Origin: an uncultured Anaerolineae bacterium
Lineage (GTDB): Bacteria; Chloroflexota; Anaerolineae; J036; Brachytrichaceae
Reading direction: 5' to 3'
Assembly: GCA_938028725.1 (NCBI GenBank)
Contig: CALIMH010000001.1
Span: 124,001 to 188,000, forward strand
DNA length: 64,000 bases
Under the pieces are notes generated by a model that saw only the letters and a list, made by a program, of their open reading frames with translations, ran no database searches and was not told where the DNA came from. Made by a program: the position numbers and the translations under genes. This document shows, piece after piece, positions 54,666-63,036 of this stretch; within the stretch, counting starts at the first letter, position 1, and every line of letters begins with the position of its first letter.

Positions 54666-54980
54666 TCACACCTTCGTGCCAGGGATGGGCAGCAGCGCAA
54701 GGTGACGAGCACGCTTGATGGCGCGCGCCAGCAGCCGCTGATGTTTGGCGCTTAGGCTGGTGCGCCGCCGGGGCAGAATTTTGCCCTGCGGGTTGATATA
54801 CCGGCGCAGGCGCTCAAAGTCCTTGTAATCTGGCACGGTGTTGGACGCTGCAAACTCATCCACGCGGCGTGGCCGTGCGACAGGCGCGGACAATCCTTGT
54901 CGTCCTGTAGCCTGTCGTGCGAGGCCGGCTCCACTGCTTTCGCCGCCGTTATCCTCAACCTCTAGAATGTTGCCTTCCAC
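54666..54980 (-). CDS. rpsR: 30S ribosomal protein S18 (N-terminally extended)
   Basis: The C-terminal 70 residues are classic S18: [50 protein letters not shown]. About 35 residues of low-conservation N-terminal extension ([18 protein letters not shown]) precede it. I start at GTG 54980, with GAGGG 5 nt upstream; the open frame reaches a TTG at 55022, but that lies in a TGGTAGAAT extended -10-like element. rpmG follows; rpsF and ssb are not here. Confidence 0.9.
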   Translation of the reverse strand: MEGNILEVEDNGGESSGAGLARQATGRQGLSAPVARPRRVDEFAASNTVPDYKDFERLRRYINPQGKILPRRRTSLSAKHQRLLARAIKRARHLALLPIPGTKV

Positions 54981-55086
54981 CTTTTCCCTCGTCTGATAGG
55001 TTATGAATCTGACAAGATCCAATTCTACCAGAAAGGCTGCAAAGCATGTGACAGCGTAATAACTTTCCGCTGGGCAAAAGAGGGGC

Positions 55087-55115
55087 TTGCTGAATTACCA
55101 CCTTGTAAGTAAAAT
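55087..55115 (+). promoter_or_regulatory. Promoter of the FHA regulator, leaderless arrangement
   Basis: TTGCTG (55087-55092), exact 17-nt spacer, TAAAAT (55110-55115). The GTG at 55123 is 7 nt after the -10 box. Confidence 0.65.
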
Positions 55116-55122
55116 CTAAATA

Positions 55123-55854
55123 GTGTCCTCAGAAGTTCCTGAGATGCAAATGGCGATCCTGGTGTCGAACCGGTCGCCAGGAGAACGAATATTGCTGAAA
55201 ACGACGCCGGTGTTGGTGGGTCGCGGAGTTGTTCACCCCAGTGATGTGTTGATTGACCCGACAGACACACTAGCTTCACGGCGACACGCAATGCTATTTT
55301 ATGACTTCGACCAGGTATGCTGGTTCTTTGAAGACACTAGCCGCAACGGCTCTTTCGTAAACGACCAGCATGTGCATCATGCCCGTGTGCGCTTGAACAG
55401 CGGCGATCGCCTACGCATCGGCAAGAGCTTCGATGTGACCTTCATGACGATCGGCGATACGGATGAAGTGGTGGGTAACCTGCTTACCTCGGACATGCTC
55501 TCGAGCGCGATGCAACCGCGGACGGATCTCTTCACCAACAAGGCAGAGCAAGCACCGCCAAAGGGCTTGTGGCTGGGCCGCAATGGAATTGTTTGGCGGG
55601 ATGGGCGTCGGTTACCCTTTTCCCTCTCGAAGACGGAATACCAGTTGTTGCAATATCTGTTTGAGCATGCTAACGAACTGTGCACGTATGATGAGGTTAT
55701 CCAAGCGGTGTGGGGAGAAATGCGCCCGCGCGACACTTTGCACGAGCTTATCTTTCGCCTGCGCCGCAAGATTGAGCCTCACCCTGGCATGGCGCGCTAC
55801 CTGCGCATTCAGCCTGGGAGGGGAATCATCCTGCTCACACAGGCTGACGACTAG
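55123..55854 (+). CDS. FHA domain plus winged-helix DNA-binding regulator
   Basis: A 243-aa protein. The FHA domain (about residues 10-110) has the phosphothreonine-binding motif set GRG, SRRH and NGSFVN. An OmpR/PhoB-type winged helix (about 147-240) shows LPFSLSKTEYQLLQYLFEHANELCTYDEVIQAVWG and RLRRKIEPHPGMARYLRIQPGRGIIL. This predicts a transcription factor controlled by Ser/Thr phosphorylation; no kinase gene is in the window. GTG 55123 is chosen from the promoter position; ATG 55144 or 55150 are alternatives. Confidence 0.85.
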   Translation: MSSEVPEMQMAILVSNRSPGERILLKTTPVLVGRGVVHPSDVLIDPTDTLASRRHAMLFYDFDQVCWFFEDTSRNGSFVNDQHVHHARVRLNSGDRLRIGKSFDVTFMTIGDTDEVVGNLLTSDMLSSAMQPRTDLFTNKAEQAPPKGLWLGRNGIVWRDGRRLPFSLSKTEYQLLQYLFEHANELCTYDEVIQAVWGEMRPRDTLHELIFRLRRKIEPHPGMARYLRIQPGRGIILLTQADD

Positions 55855-55870
55855 CGCATTGTTAATGCAG

Positions 55871-55944
55871 TGAGCCGTGCAGGATTCGAACCTGCGACAC
55901 GAGGATTAAAAGTCCCCTGCTCTGCCAGGCTGAGCTAACGGCCC
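55871..55944 (-). tRNA. tRNA-Lys (anticodon TTT)
   Basis: Minus-strand cloverleaf: acceptor GGGCCGT pairs with ACGGCTC, D-arm GCTCAGCCTGGCAGAGC, anticodon loop CTTTTAA, T-arm GCAGGTTCGAATCCTGC. 74 nt; no CCA encoded. Confidence 0.95.
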
Positions 55945-56060
55945 GTTGAGATCCTTATCATACCGCAGATGACAACGGCCTGCCTTTCAGGTAGCAGTGC
56001 TGATCAGGCTCGCATCAAGTGCCCCCCTTATATAATCCCAGATGGCTTCATGCTGAGGGC

Positions 56061-56142
56061 GGGGATGTGTCGTAATTGGCAGCCGAGCACGACTTAGGAT
56101 CGTGTGCCGAAAGGCGTGTGGGTTCGAGTCCCACCATCCCCA
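56061..56142 (+). tRNA. tRNA-Leu (anticodon TAG)
   Basis: Class II tRNA: acceptor GGGGATG with CATCCCC, anticodon loop CTTAGGA, long variable arm around TGCCGAAAGGCGT, T-arm GTGGGTTCGAGTCCCAC. Lies between tRNA-Lys and tig. Confidence 0.93.
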
Positions 56143-56193
56143 TTCATAGCCATATCCGCGGCGCTTGCGCGCCGTCAACGCAGATCATGAGAC

Positions 56194-57546
56194 ATGAATC
56201 TAGAAGTTGAGACCCTGGATACTCACGAGGCACGTCTGACCATCCGCGTGGATGAGCCGCTTTTAGCACATGCGCGCCGAGAAGCCGCTAAAAAGCTCTC
56301 GAGCCGCGTCCGTGTCCCTGGCTTTCGACCTGGCCATGTGCCCCTGCCGATGCTGATTCGCGCCATCGGCGGCGAGGAAGTATTTGCCGCCGAGGTAGCG
56401 GAGCATCTCCTTGCTGATTTGTATCCGAAGGCATTAGACCAGGCTGGTATTGAGCCATATGCCCCTGGTCAAATTGAGGCTATTCATCTCAACGCGACTA
56501 CACCCGAAGTGGTTGTGCGCGTGCCGCTGGTGCCGAAAGTGGACTTGAAGGACTATCGCTCGATCCGATTGCCTTTCCCAGAAGTGAGTGTTTCAGAGGA
56601 GGAAGTGGAGAACGCGCTGCAAGATCTGCGCCAGCGGCATGCAGTGGTCGAGCTGGTCGAGCGGCCAGCCGCTGAAGGCGATGCAGTCGAGATGGACTTG
56701 GTGGCCAGTGACCAGAGTGGCAAGCCGGTCCTTGTGGTGCGTTCGGAACGTTTCTTCGTCCTCGACCGCCAACGTGTGAATTTGCCTGAAATTGTAGACC
56801 TGGTTGTTGGCATGAGCGCCGGCGAACATAAAGAAGCTAGCCTCACCGTGCCAGAAGACTTCGAGGAGGCGTCGCTGCGCGGGCAGACGCTGAAAGTGGT
56901 GATTGACCTGCGCCGCGTGAACAGCCGCACTCTGCCCGGCTTGGACGATACCTTGGCTCAGACTGTGGGCAACTTCAACACGCTCGATGAGCTGCGCCAA
57001 GACGTGCGCGCCAGGTTGCTTGAAGAGGCAACAGAGGAGGCCCAAGCGCTGTATCGCGAAAGCGTCATTGAGGCCTTCATTAAGCTGGCTGATGTGAAAA
57101 TGCCGCCTGTGTTTGTGGAAGAGCGGCTTGACCGAGAAATCCAGGAATGGCGAGAGAAGGTGTCTGTGCAAACTGGACTACCCTTTTCAGAGTGGCTCAA
57201 GGTGCAAGGAAAAACAGAGGAGGCTCTGCGCGAAGAGCTGCGTCCTCAAGTGGAGCGTCGCGCGCGCATCGGGCTGCTGCTCTCGCAGGTTGCTGCCTCG
57301 GAATCTATCACGGTTACCGAAGCGGAGATCAATGAGGTGGTGAACAACTACCTGAGCGAATTCTCTGACAACCAGGAGATGCGAGACCAGGAGCGTAAGC
57401 GATTGATGCGTGGCGAGGCGCGCAAAGAGCTGCACATTCGGATGCTGACTAATCGAGTGCTGGAACGCATGGTCGCCATTGCACGTGGAGAGGTGGAGCC
57501 TGCTTCGCAAAGCACCGCGCCTGCAACGTTGGAGGCAGCCTCATAG
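56194..57546 (+). CDS. tig: Trigger factor
   Basis: Ribosome-bound chaperone and peptidyl-prolyl isomerase, 450 aa. The N-terminal ribosome-binding domain has [15 protein letters not shown] (the GFRxGxxP signature), a FKBP-like domain at about 155-245 ([17 protein letters not shown]), and the helical C-terminal substrate domain. The start fits: tRNA-Leu ends 51 nt upstream. clpP follows 45 nt downstream, the standard tig-clpP pair; clpX is not adjacent. Confidence 0.94.
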   Translation: MNLEVETLDTHEARLTIRVDEPLLAHARREAAKKLSSRVRVPGFRPGHVPLPMLIRAIGGEEVFAAEVAEHLLADLYPKALDQAGIEPYAPGQIEAIHLNATTPEVVVRVPLVPKVDLKDYRSIRLPFPEVSVSEEEVENALQDLRQRHAVVELVERPAAEGDAVEMDLVASDQSGKPVLVVRSERFFVLDRQRVNLPEIVDLVVGMSAGEHKEASLTVPEDFEEASLRGQTLKVVIDLRRVNSRTLPGLDDTLAQTVGNFNTLDELRQDVRARLLEEATEEAQALYRESVIEAFIKLADVKMPPVFVEERLDREIQEWREKVSVQTGLPFSEWLKVQGKTEEALREELRPQVERRARIGLLLSQVAASESITVTEAEINEVVNNYLSEFSDNQEMRDQERKRLMRGEARKELHIRMLTNRVLERMVAIARGEVEPASQSTAPATLEAAS

Positions 57547-57590
57547 TTCGCTTATCTGATTCGGCCAAAATTCTGGTTGAGGTGGGCTTT

Positions 57591-58241
57591 ATGAATCCGC
57601 TTTCCAAGCTTGCTGATATCCGCAGCGTGATCCCGATGGTGATTGAGACCACCGGGCGTGGCGAACGCGCGTATGACATTTACTCGCTCCTCTTGAAGGA
57701 ACGCATCATCTTCTTGGGTACGCCGATCAACGACCAAGTGGCCAACTTGGTGGTGGCGCAGTTGCTCTTCTTGGACCGCGAAGATAACGAGAAGGACATC
57801 AACCTGTTCATTAACTCCCCCGGCGGCCAGGTGTATGCCGGTTTAGCGATTTACGACACCATGCAAATGATCTCGGCGCCGGTCGCCACTTATGCGGTGG
57901 GGCTGACGGCCAGCTTTGGCACGCTGTTGCTGTTGGCCGGCACAAAGGGTAAGCGCTACGCGCTACCGAATGCCACTATTCACATGCACCAGCCGCTTGG
58001 TGGAGCGCAGGGCCAAGCGACTGATATCGAGATACAGGCGAAAGAGATTCTGCGCATTCGCGATACGCTGAACAAGATCATCATGCACCACACCAATATG
58101 ACGGAGGAGCAAGTGGTGCGATACACCGACCGCGACGTGTACTTCACGCCCGATCAGGCTATGGCGCTGGGCGTGGTGGACGCTATCGCGGAGCCTAACC
58201 CGAAGAAACTGGCAGTACCTGCCCAAAACGGCAAGAACTGA
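57591..58241 (+). CDS. clpP: ATP-dependent Clp protease proteolytic subunit
   Basis: Serine protease of 216 aa. Catalytic Ser in [10 protein letters not shown], His in IHMHQPLGG, and Asp in [13 protein letters not shown]. The family's ASMG is ASFG here. GAGGTGG 5 nt before ATG 57591 fixes the start, 9 nt inside a longer open frame. A long hairpin follows the stop. Confidence 0.94.
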   Translation: MNPLSKLADIRSVIPMVIETTGRGERAYDIYSLLLKERIIFLGTPINDQVANLVVAQLLFLDREDNEKDINLFINSPGGQVYAGLAIYDTMQMISAPVATYAVGLTASFGTLLLLAGTKGKRYALPNATIHMHQPLGGAQGQATDIEIQAKEILRIRDTLNKIIMHHTNMTEEQVVRYTDRDVYFTPDQAMALGVVDAIAEPNPKKLAVPAQNGKN

Positions 58242-58255
58242 GCGGGACACCCATC

Positions 58256-58318
58256 GAGCAAGCAACGCCGCCAGCTCACAAGCCTGAAGCTAGCGGCGTT
58301 GTTTGCTCAGCCTTAGGC
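58256..58318. terminator. Bidirectional hairpin terminator between clpP and pfk
   Basis: Long imperfect stem: GAGCAA, CAACGCCGC and AGCT on the left pair with AGCT, GCGGCGTTG and TTGCTC on the right, loop of about 11 nt. It lies between convergent clpP and the phosphofructokinase gene. Confidence 0.75.
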
Positions 58319-58337
58319 GCCATGCCCATTCAGCACC

Positions 58338-59498
58338 TCAATACAAGAACATGGGCTTGTGCATGGCGTTGCGGATGCGCGGGCGATACTGTTCGACGTC
58401 GTAGAAAGCGTCCACGTCAACCTGGCGTGCACCACCGCCCACCTCTGTCAGCGGCACGCTGGTATAACAGCCGTTGACCAATGCGACCATCTGGCCTGTC
58501 TGACCGCTCATCACCAAATCAGCAGCCATTGCGCCGAAATTGTTTGCGACCATAACGTCGAGGGCATCCGGCGGGCCGCTGCGCATCAGATAGGCCACGT
58601 TCTGGTACATCGTGTGCTCGCCGGTCAACCGCTTAATTTGTTCGCTGATGTAGTCGCCGATGCCGCCCAGCTTGCGATGGCCGTAGGCGTCCGCCTCGCC
58701 ACGCTCGATGGTTTGGCCGTTGATCGGGCGCGCGCCTTCGGACACAACGAGCATGGCGTAGTTGCTGGGGTTGGAGCGCTTGTCAGCTAGGAGCAAATCG
58801 CACAGTCGCTCGATATCAAACGGCACCTCGGCTATCACGCAGCGGTCGGCGCCGCTGAGGAAGGCAGCAATAAGGGCAGTGGCGCCGCTGTTGCGCCCAA
58901 ACAATTCCACCACGCCAATGCGCTCGTGGCTTCCGGTGCAGGTGCGCATGTTTTGGATGAACTCCAACGCGCGCGTCATGGATGTGCTGAAGCCGATGCA
59001 GTAATCGGTGCCGCGCACGTCGTTGTCCATCGTTTTCGGGATAGCCACCACGGGGAAGCCCTCTTGATGCAGCCGCAACGAGTAGCTTAGCGTGTCGTCC
59101 CCGCCGATCGTGATGAGCGCGTCTAGCTTGAGAAAGTGCAACACGCTGAGCACGTGCGAGGTGAAATCATAGCGGTCTGCCAAGCCGGAGGCGAACACGG
59201 TGGCGTGCTTCAAAAACTCCGGCACCTCTTTAGCTTTGACGTTGGATGGATTGGTGCGGCTGGTGTGTAGGAAAGTGCCGCCGGTGCGGTCCACGGTGCG
59301 CACTGCGGCTCGGTCGAGGGGTTGAGTGAGTTTGCGGATGCTATCCGGGTCGTCCATGTTCAAATGCAGCAGCCCATACCAGCCGCGCCGAATGCCCAAC
59401 ATCTCATGTCCTGCTTCTATCAGCCTCAAGGTCGCAGCTTTGATGGCCGAGTTCAGCCCCGGCACATCGCCGCCGCCGGTCAAAATGCCAACTCTCAT
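58338..59498 (-). CDS. pfp: 6-phosphofructokinase, PPi-dependent type by signature
   Basis: Phosphorylates fructose 6-phosphate. The 386-aa protein starts [16 protein letters not shown] and has GGDDT at 132-136 and PKTMDND at 154-160. ATP-dependent bacterial enzymes have GGDG(S/T) and PGTIDND; the Asp in GGDD and Lys in PKT are typical of pyrophosphate-using enzymes. The end of clpP is separated by a terminator hairpin. No other glycolysis gene adjoins. The gene symbol is by signature only; an ATP enzyme of the same subfamily cannot be excluded. Confidence 0.85.
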   Translation of the reverse strand: MRVGILTGGGDVPGLNSAIKAATLRLIEAGHEMLGIRRGWYGLLHLNMDDPDSIRKLTQPLDRAAVRTVDRTGGTFLHTSRTNPSNVKAKEVPEFLKHATVFASGLADRYDFTSHVLSVLHFLKLDALITIGGDDTLSYSLRLHQEGFPVVAIPKTMDNDVRGTDYCIGFSTSMTRALEFIQNMRTCTGSHERIGVVELFGRNSGATALIAAFLSGADRCVIAEVPFDIERLCDLLLADKRSNPSNYAMLVVSEGARPINGQTIERGEADAYGHRKLGGIGDYISEQIKRLTGEHTMYQNVAYLMRSGPPDALDVMVANNFGAMAADLVMSGQTGQMVALVNGCYTSVPLTEVGGGARQVDVDAFYDVEQYRPRIRNAMHKPMFLY

Positions 59499-59558
59499 GG
59501 CTTCATAACTCCTTTCAATTGGATCAGCAATGTGAGAACAACAACGTTGCGCCCTGCT

Positions 59559-60179
59559 TCACAGATGAGCTGGTGCATTGGGCGCGTCGTAGCGAGCTAG
59601 CAGAGATTCTAGGTGTTGTTTGACCACCGGCCACTCCTCATCCAGAATGCTGAACAGCACCGATGAGCGCACAAAGCCATCCGGCAAGATCATGTGTTTG
59701 CGAACCACTCCCTCTCGCACAGCACCGAGCCGCTCGATGGCGCGCTGGCTTTGCACGTTGCGCGTGTCGGCTTTGAACTGCACACGCACGCATCCCAGCT
59801 CCTCGAAGGCGTGACGCAGCAAGAGATACTTGCACTCGGTGTTGACGGCGGTGCGCCGAAATGGCCGGCCGTACCATGTCCCGCCGATTTCCAAGTTGCG
59901 GTGTGCTCGGTCAATCTGCAAATAGCGAGTCATGCCGATCGGTTGTTGGCTCTCTAGATGTAACACCGTAAAGCACAGATCGGTTCCGCGGGCTTGGCGT
60001 CGCAGCAGCTCGGCAACAAGCTGTTCCAAGCGCTCCTGTGAATCAATGGCACCGTAGGGCAGGTAGCGCCAAATATCAGGATCGTTGGCAAATTGCCACA
60101 GTGCTGCTGCGTGTTCCTGACGCAATGGCTCCAAACTTACGTGCCGCCCTGTTAAGGTTACAGGCCGCACTTCCATCAT
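59559..60179 (-). CDS. GNAT-family N-acetyltransferase (RimJ/RimL type)
   Basis: A 206-aa acetyltransferase. VTLTGRHVSLEPLRQEHAAALWQFANDPDIWRYLPYG is the typical RimJ/L start, and EIGGTWYGRPFRRTAVNTECKYLLLRHAFEELGCVRVQFKADTRNVQSQRAIERLGAVREG is the diagnostic later part. Substrate (ribosomal protein N-terminus or antibiotic) not determined. No operon partner. Confidence 0.88.
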   Translation of the reverse strand: MMEVRPVTLTGRHVSLEPLRQEHAAALWQFANDPDIWRYLPYGAIDSQERLEQLVAELLRRQARGTDLCFTVLHLESQQPIGMTRYLQIDRAHRNLEIGGTWYGRPFRRTAVNTECKYLLLRHAFEELGCVRVQFKADTRNVQSQRAIERLGAVREGVVRKHMILPDGFVRSSVLFSILDEEWPVVKQHLESLLARYDAPNAPAHL

Positions 60180-60320
60180 GTCGCCATCGGCTACATCGGT
60201 TCGCTCAAACTCGGCTGAACTTAGAGCAGCATTATAGCCAGCGGAGTAGCATGTAGCCCGCTGCCAAGCGGAGGCAGGATATGCGAGCGGTGATAACCTG
60301 GACGCGGTTTGCCCACAAAG

Positions 60321-60394
60321 CGCCCCCGGCGAGATTCGAACTCACAACCTTGGCATTAGAAGTGCCCTGCTCTATCCTGTTGAGCTACGGGGGC
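60321..60394 (-). tRNA. tRNA-Arg (anticodon TCT)
   Basis: Minus-strand cloverleaf: acceptor GCCCCCG with CGGGGGC, anticodon loop CTTCTAA, T-arm GTGAGTTCGAATCTCGC. 74 nt. Its first G is also the last base of the stop codon of the gene upstream. Confidence 0.94.
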
Positions 60395-60810
60395 TAGTTG
60401 CGGATAGGCTTAATTCCATTATAGACGTTGCGCCCACCGATCTGCGCGATCACATCCGCGGGTCTGCGGTTGAGATAGGCGGCTAGCTCAGCAACGGTGA
60501 GCGGCTGGTTGTTGTTGACCAGGAAGATGCGAAAGACCGCCTCGGCGATCGGAAGGCCCTGGTGTAGAAAGTTTGGATTGTGTTGCATTTCAGCGCGCAC
60601 TAAATACGCCGCGCGCGTGATGTGGTGCACCTCAGCAGTGTCTGGGTCTACAAAGTCGAAAGTCTCGTCGAGCTGTTCGCTGGTGTATTGCTCCAGCTGT
60701 TCGGGAGAGAGATACTTCCGTATCAGGATGTTGACGTCCTGACCGTTTTTCTCGAACCAGGTGTAATCAATGTGGAAGCGGGTGTTCTCATCAACGCGAA
60801 AAAGTCTCAT
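60394..60810 (-). CDS. Uncharacterised 138-aa protein abutting tRNA-Arg
   Basis: Not recognised. A compact acidic protein, MRLFRVDENTRFHIDYTWFEKNG..., with several charged segments and a C-terminal part LTVAELAAYLNRRPADVIAQIGGRNVYNGIKPI that looks like a helix-turn-helix/winged-helix with a wing. Its TAG stop (60396-60394) shares one base with the tRNA-Arg 5' end, so the two are likely co-transcribed and processed by RNase P. It follows the 533-aa gene after 14 nt. Confidence 0.7.
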   Translation of the reverse strand: MRLFRVDENTRFHIDYTWFEKNGQDVNILIRKYLSPEQLEQYTSEQLDETFDFVDPDTAEVHHITRAAYLVRAEMQHNPNFLHQGLPIAEAVFRIFLVNNNQPLTVAELAAYLNRRPADVIAQIGGRNVYNGIKPIRN

Positions 60811-60824
60811 GGCGTTGTTTGCGC

Positions 60825-62426
60825 TTAAGTGTTGCTTGAATGCCAGTATCCGTCGCTGACGCTCACGTAGGCAGCATTGTTGAGCAAGACACGAAGAATG
60901 TCGCGCGGTGTAGTGCGCACGAGCACATTCACCACGGCGTAAAGGGTGCGAATGTGCACATTGCCCTGGGGGCTGAGCTTAGCAATCTCTGGAAAAGCCT
61001 CACGCACAGCCTGTGCAACGCTCGGTCGCCGGCCGTCTCTGCTTGTGATGAGCTGCTGGGGATTGTCCACAAAGACAGACATCAGGTCATCCACCTCGCA
61101 ACTGACCGAACGTTGAGCTGTCTCCAGGCGCAAGTTGCCGTCTCGGAAAGTGGCCAGGCGAACCCATTCGCGCCGCGGGCGTCGGCGCGGGGCGTTGATC
61201 CAGAAAATGCCTTCTTCATCGCTGCGCGAGACCTCGATGTAGGCACCAGCCGGTAGGTCATGCGCTTGGTACCAAGGGCCTAATCCCCACACGTAACGTC
61301 CTTCACGCACCAGCCAAACAGGGATTTCGTGGCCGTTGAGTTTGTCGCGGAAGCGCAGCGCCACGCGCGGCTTGCGCGGGCGTGGCAGCACTGCCGCTAA
61401 CTTGCGCGACCACCCAAGCGTGCCGGCCACGCGATGGGGAAAGCTCAAGATGAGCGTGACAGAATCGGCTGTGCCCAGCGTTTCATCTTCTGGTTGCCAA
61501 TTCCACTCGTCATCTAGGGCCTTTATCCACTGCTCTAGCTCCTCGTTGAGCGCCACCTCACTGTGGCTTTCGGTAAGGCGCAGGACGGCTGGTGGGGTGA
61601 GCGTCTCTGGCGGGATGAGCCGCCGTAAGCACCACGCGGGCCGCTCGTTGTGACTAACATCCTCAAAGCGATCGTCTTTGCTAAGCGCCTCGTTTAATGA
61701 TGCTTCCTGTATCTCGCTGCTAATCTCGGCGGGTAGCCCAAGGTCGTGCAAGATCGCGCTGGTGGGAAGTGGGCCGCCGGCCATGTCTAACACTGCCTCA
61801 GCCAGGTTGAGATGTCCCACGTTGACCTCGGCCATCATGCCGCGCAAGAACCATTCCTCGCCGATGCGCAGGAACTCGGGGTGTTTGCTCAACACCTCGT
61901 TGACGGCAATAGTGAGGTGCTCGCTATTTTGTTCAAAAATCTCCTCCGGCGTGAGTTGGCCGTCTCCGTTTAGCAACGGGGTGAAGTCTGCGTCATTCAG
62001 ACGGTGAGGGTGAGGATAGTTTGACGCAAACTCGCGGATAGAGCCGTCCGAGAGGCGCACGCGAATCACGGTGAACGTGCCGACATCGGGGTTATACCCT
62101 TCCCGCGTCTCGATCACTTCGCCGTTCATGAATTGCAGCGCGGGAAAGGCTAACTTGTCACCAACGCGATAGTTGCGGCGGGGTTGGTATATCTCGACGT
62201 TGCTGAAGCGCTGCCTTAACGCGACTCGTTCTCTTTCTATGTGGTGCTGGATCAGCGCGATAGCTAAATCTTTGACGTGCTTGGGGCTACCAGCCTCCAC
62301 GATGTAGCCGTAGAGAAAGTCTACGTCTGCTGGAGTGAGGGCATACGTAGCCCAATACTCAGGAGTGAATGTTTGAGAACGTATCACGTGAACCTGAGGA
62401 CCTTCAAGCGAGTTCACGATGGTCAT
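60825..62426 (-). CDS. Uncharacterised 533-aa protein
   Basis: Not recognised as a named family. An N-terminal helical part (YWATYALTPADVDFLYGYIVEAGSPKHVKDLAIALIQHHI), then a beta-rich segment (YRVGDKLAFPALQFMNGEVIETREGY), a HARE-HTH-like stretch at about 200-270 (NLAEAVLDMAGGPLPTSAI ... RFEDVSHNERPAWCLRRL), a second beta region, and a C-terminal region with VAQAVREAFPEIAKLSPQGNVHIRTLYAVV. Paired with the 138-aa gene. May be a nucleic-acid-associated protein. Confidence 0.65.
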   Translation of the reverse strand: MTIVNSLEGPQVHVIRSQTFTPEYWATYALTPADVDFLYGYIVEAGSPKHVKDLAIALIQHHIERERVALRQRFSNVEIYQPRRNYRVGDKLAFPALQFMNGEVIETREGYNPDVGTFTVIRVRLSDGSIREFASNYPHPHRLNDADFTPLLNGDGQLTPEEIFEQNSEHLTIAVNEVLSKHPEFLRIGEEWFLRGMMAEVNVGHLNLAEAVLDMAGGPLPTSAILHDLGLPAEISSEIQEASLNEALSKDDRFEDVSHNERPAWCLRRLIPPETLTPPAVLRLTESHSEVALNEELEQWIKALDDEWNWQPEDETLGTADSVTLILSFPHRVAGTLGWSRKLAAVLPRPRKPRVALRFRDKLNGHEIPVWLVREGRYVWGLGPWYQAHDLPAGAYIEVSRSDEEGIFWINAPRRRPRREWVRLATFRDGNLRLETAQRSVSCEVDDLMSVFVDNPQQLITSRDGRRPSVAQAVREAFPEIAKLSPQGNVHIRTLYAVVNVLVRTTPRDILRVLLNNAAYVSVSDGYWHSSNT

Positions 62427-62674
62427 CTAAAGATGGCTGTCTATCGTGCAAAGGAGATTATACCTTCACGCGATTGACCCTGGCCTGCTGAATTGCCAAA
62501 GTCACAGGTACTGCTTGGCTCACAACTTGTGGAATGGTCAGGGGAGGATGAATGCGAATGAGGCCTGGTGGTTGAGGGAGGGTGGATGCTGCATCACGAG
62601 CAGCTGCGCAGGGTGGCGACGGTGGCAAGTCGGCTTGCCAACGCGCCCATAGCGTGCGCGCAGGAAAGGAAAAG
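62427..62674. other. Intergenic stretch before the tRNA-Ser pair, no gene seen
   Basis: 248 nt between the 533-aa gene and the two tRNA-Ser genes. No convincing coding frame or hairpin terminator found; it should contain the 533-aa gene's promoter and the 3' trailer of the tRNA transcript. Confidence 0.4.
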
Positions 62675-62763
62675 CGGGGAGACAGGGATTCGAACCCTGG
62701 GTCCAGTTTTACCCGGACAACCGCTTAGCAGGCGGCTCCGTTCGTCCACTCCGGCATCTCCCC
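62675..62763 (-). tRNA. tRNA-Ser (anticodon GCT)
   Basis: Class II tRNA: acceptor GGGGAGA with TCTCCCC, anticodon loop CTGCTAA, long variable arm, T-arm CAGGGTTCGAATCCCTG. 11 nt from the second tRNA-Ser. Confidence 0.95.
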
Positions 62764-62774
62764 AGGACGACCAG

Positions 62775-62863
62775 CGGAAAGGGTGAGATTCGAACTCACG
62801 GTGAGGACAAAGCCCCACAGCGGTTTTCAAGACCGCCGCCTTAAACCACTCGGCCACCTTTCC
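62775..62863 (-). tRNA. tRNA-Ser (anticodon TGA)
   Basis: Class II tRNA: acceptor GGAAAGG with CCTTTCC, anticodon loop CTTGAAA, long variable arm, T-arm GTGAGTTCGAATCTCAC. First of the minus-strand tRNA-Ser pair. Confidence 0.95.
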
Positions 62864-63036
62864 AGATAGCACCAGTCAGCGGTCAGGACCTCTTCACGCT
62901 GACAATCCCGATTATACGCAACGCGCCGGTAAGCCTCCTGAGCAAGTGTGCCATGCGCCACTGGGCATGGCGATAGCCCATTCGCGAACAAGCAGCGCCG
63001 GTATACACTAATGCTGCGTTCGTTGCTCTCCGCCGT

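Noticed and set aside
58965-59500. ATP-dependent pfkA call
   Set aside because: The signature residues GGDD and PKTMDND favour pyrophosphate use; kept as an alternative only.
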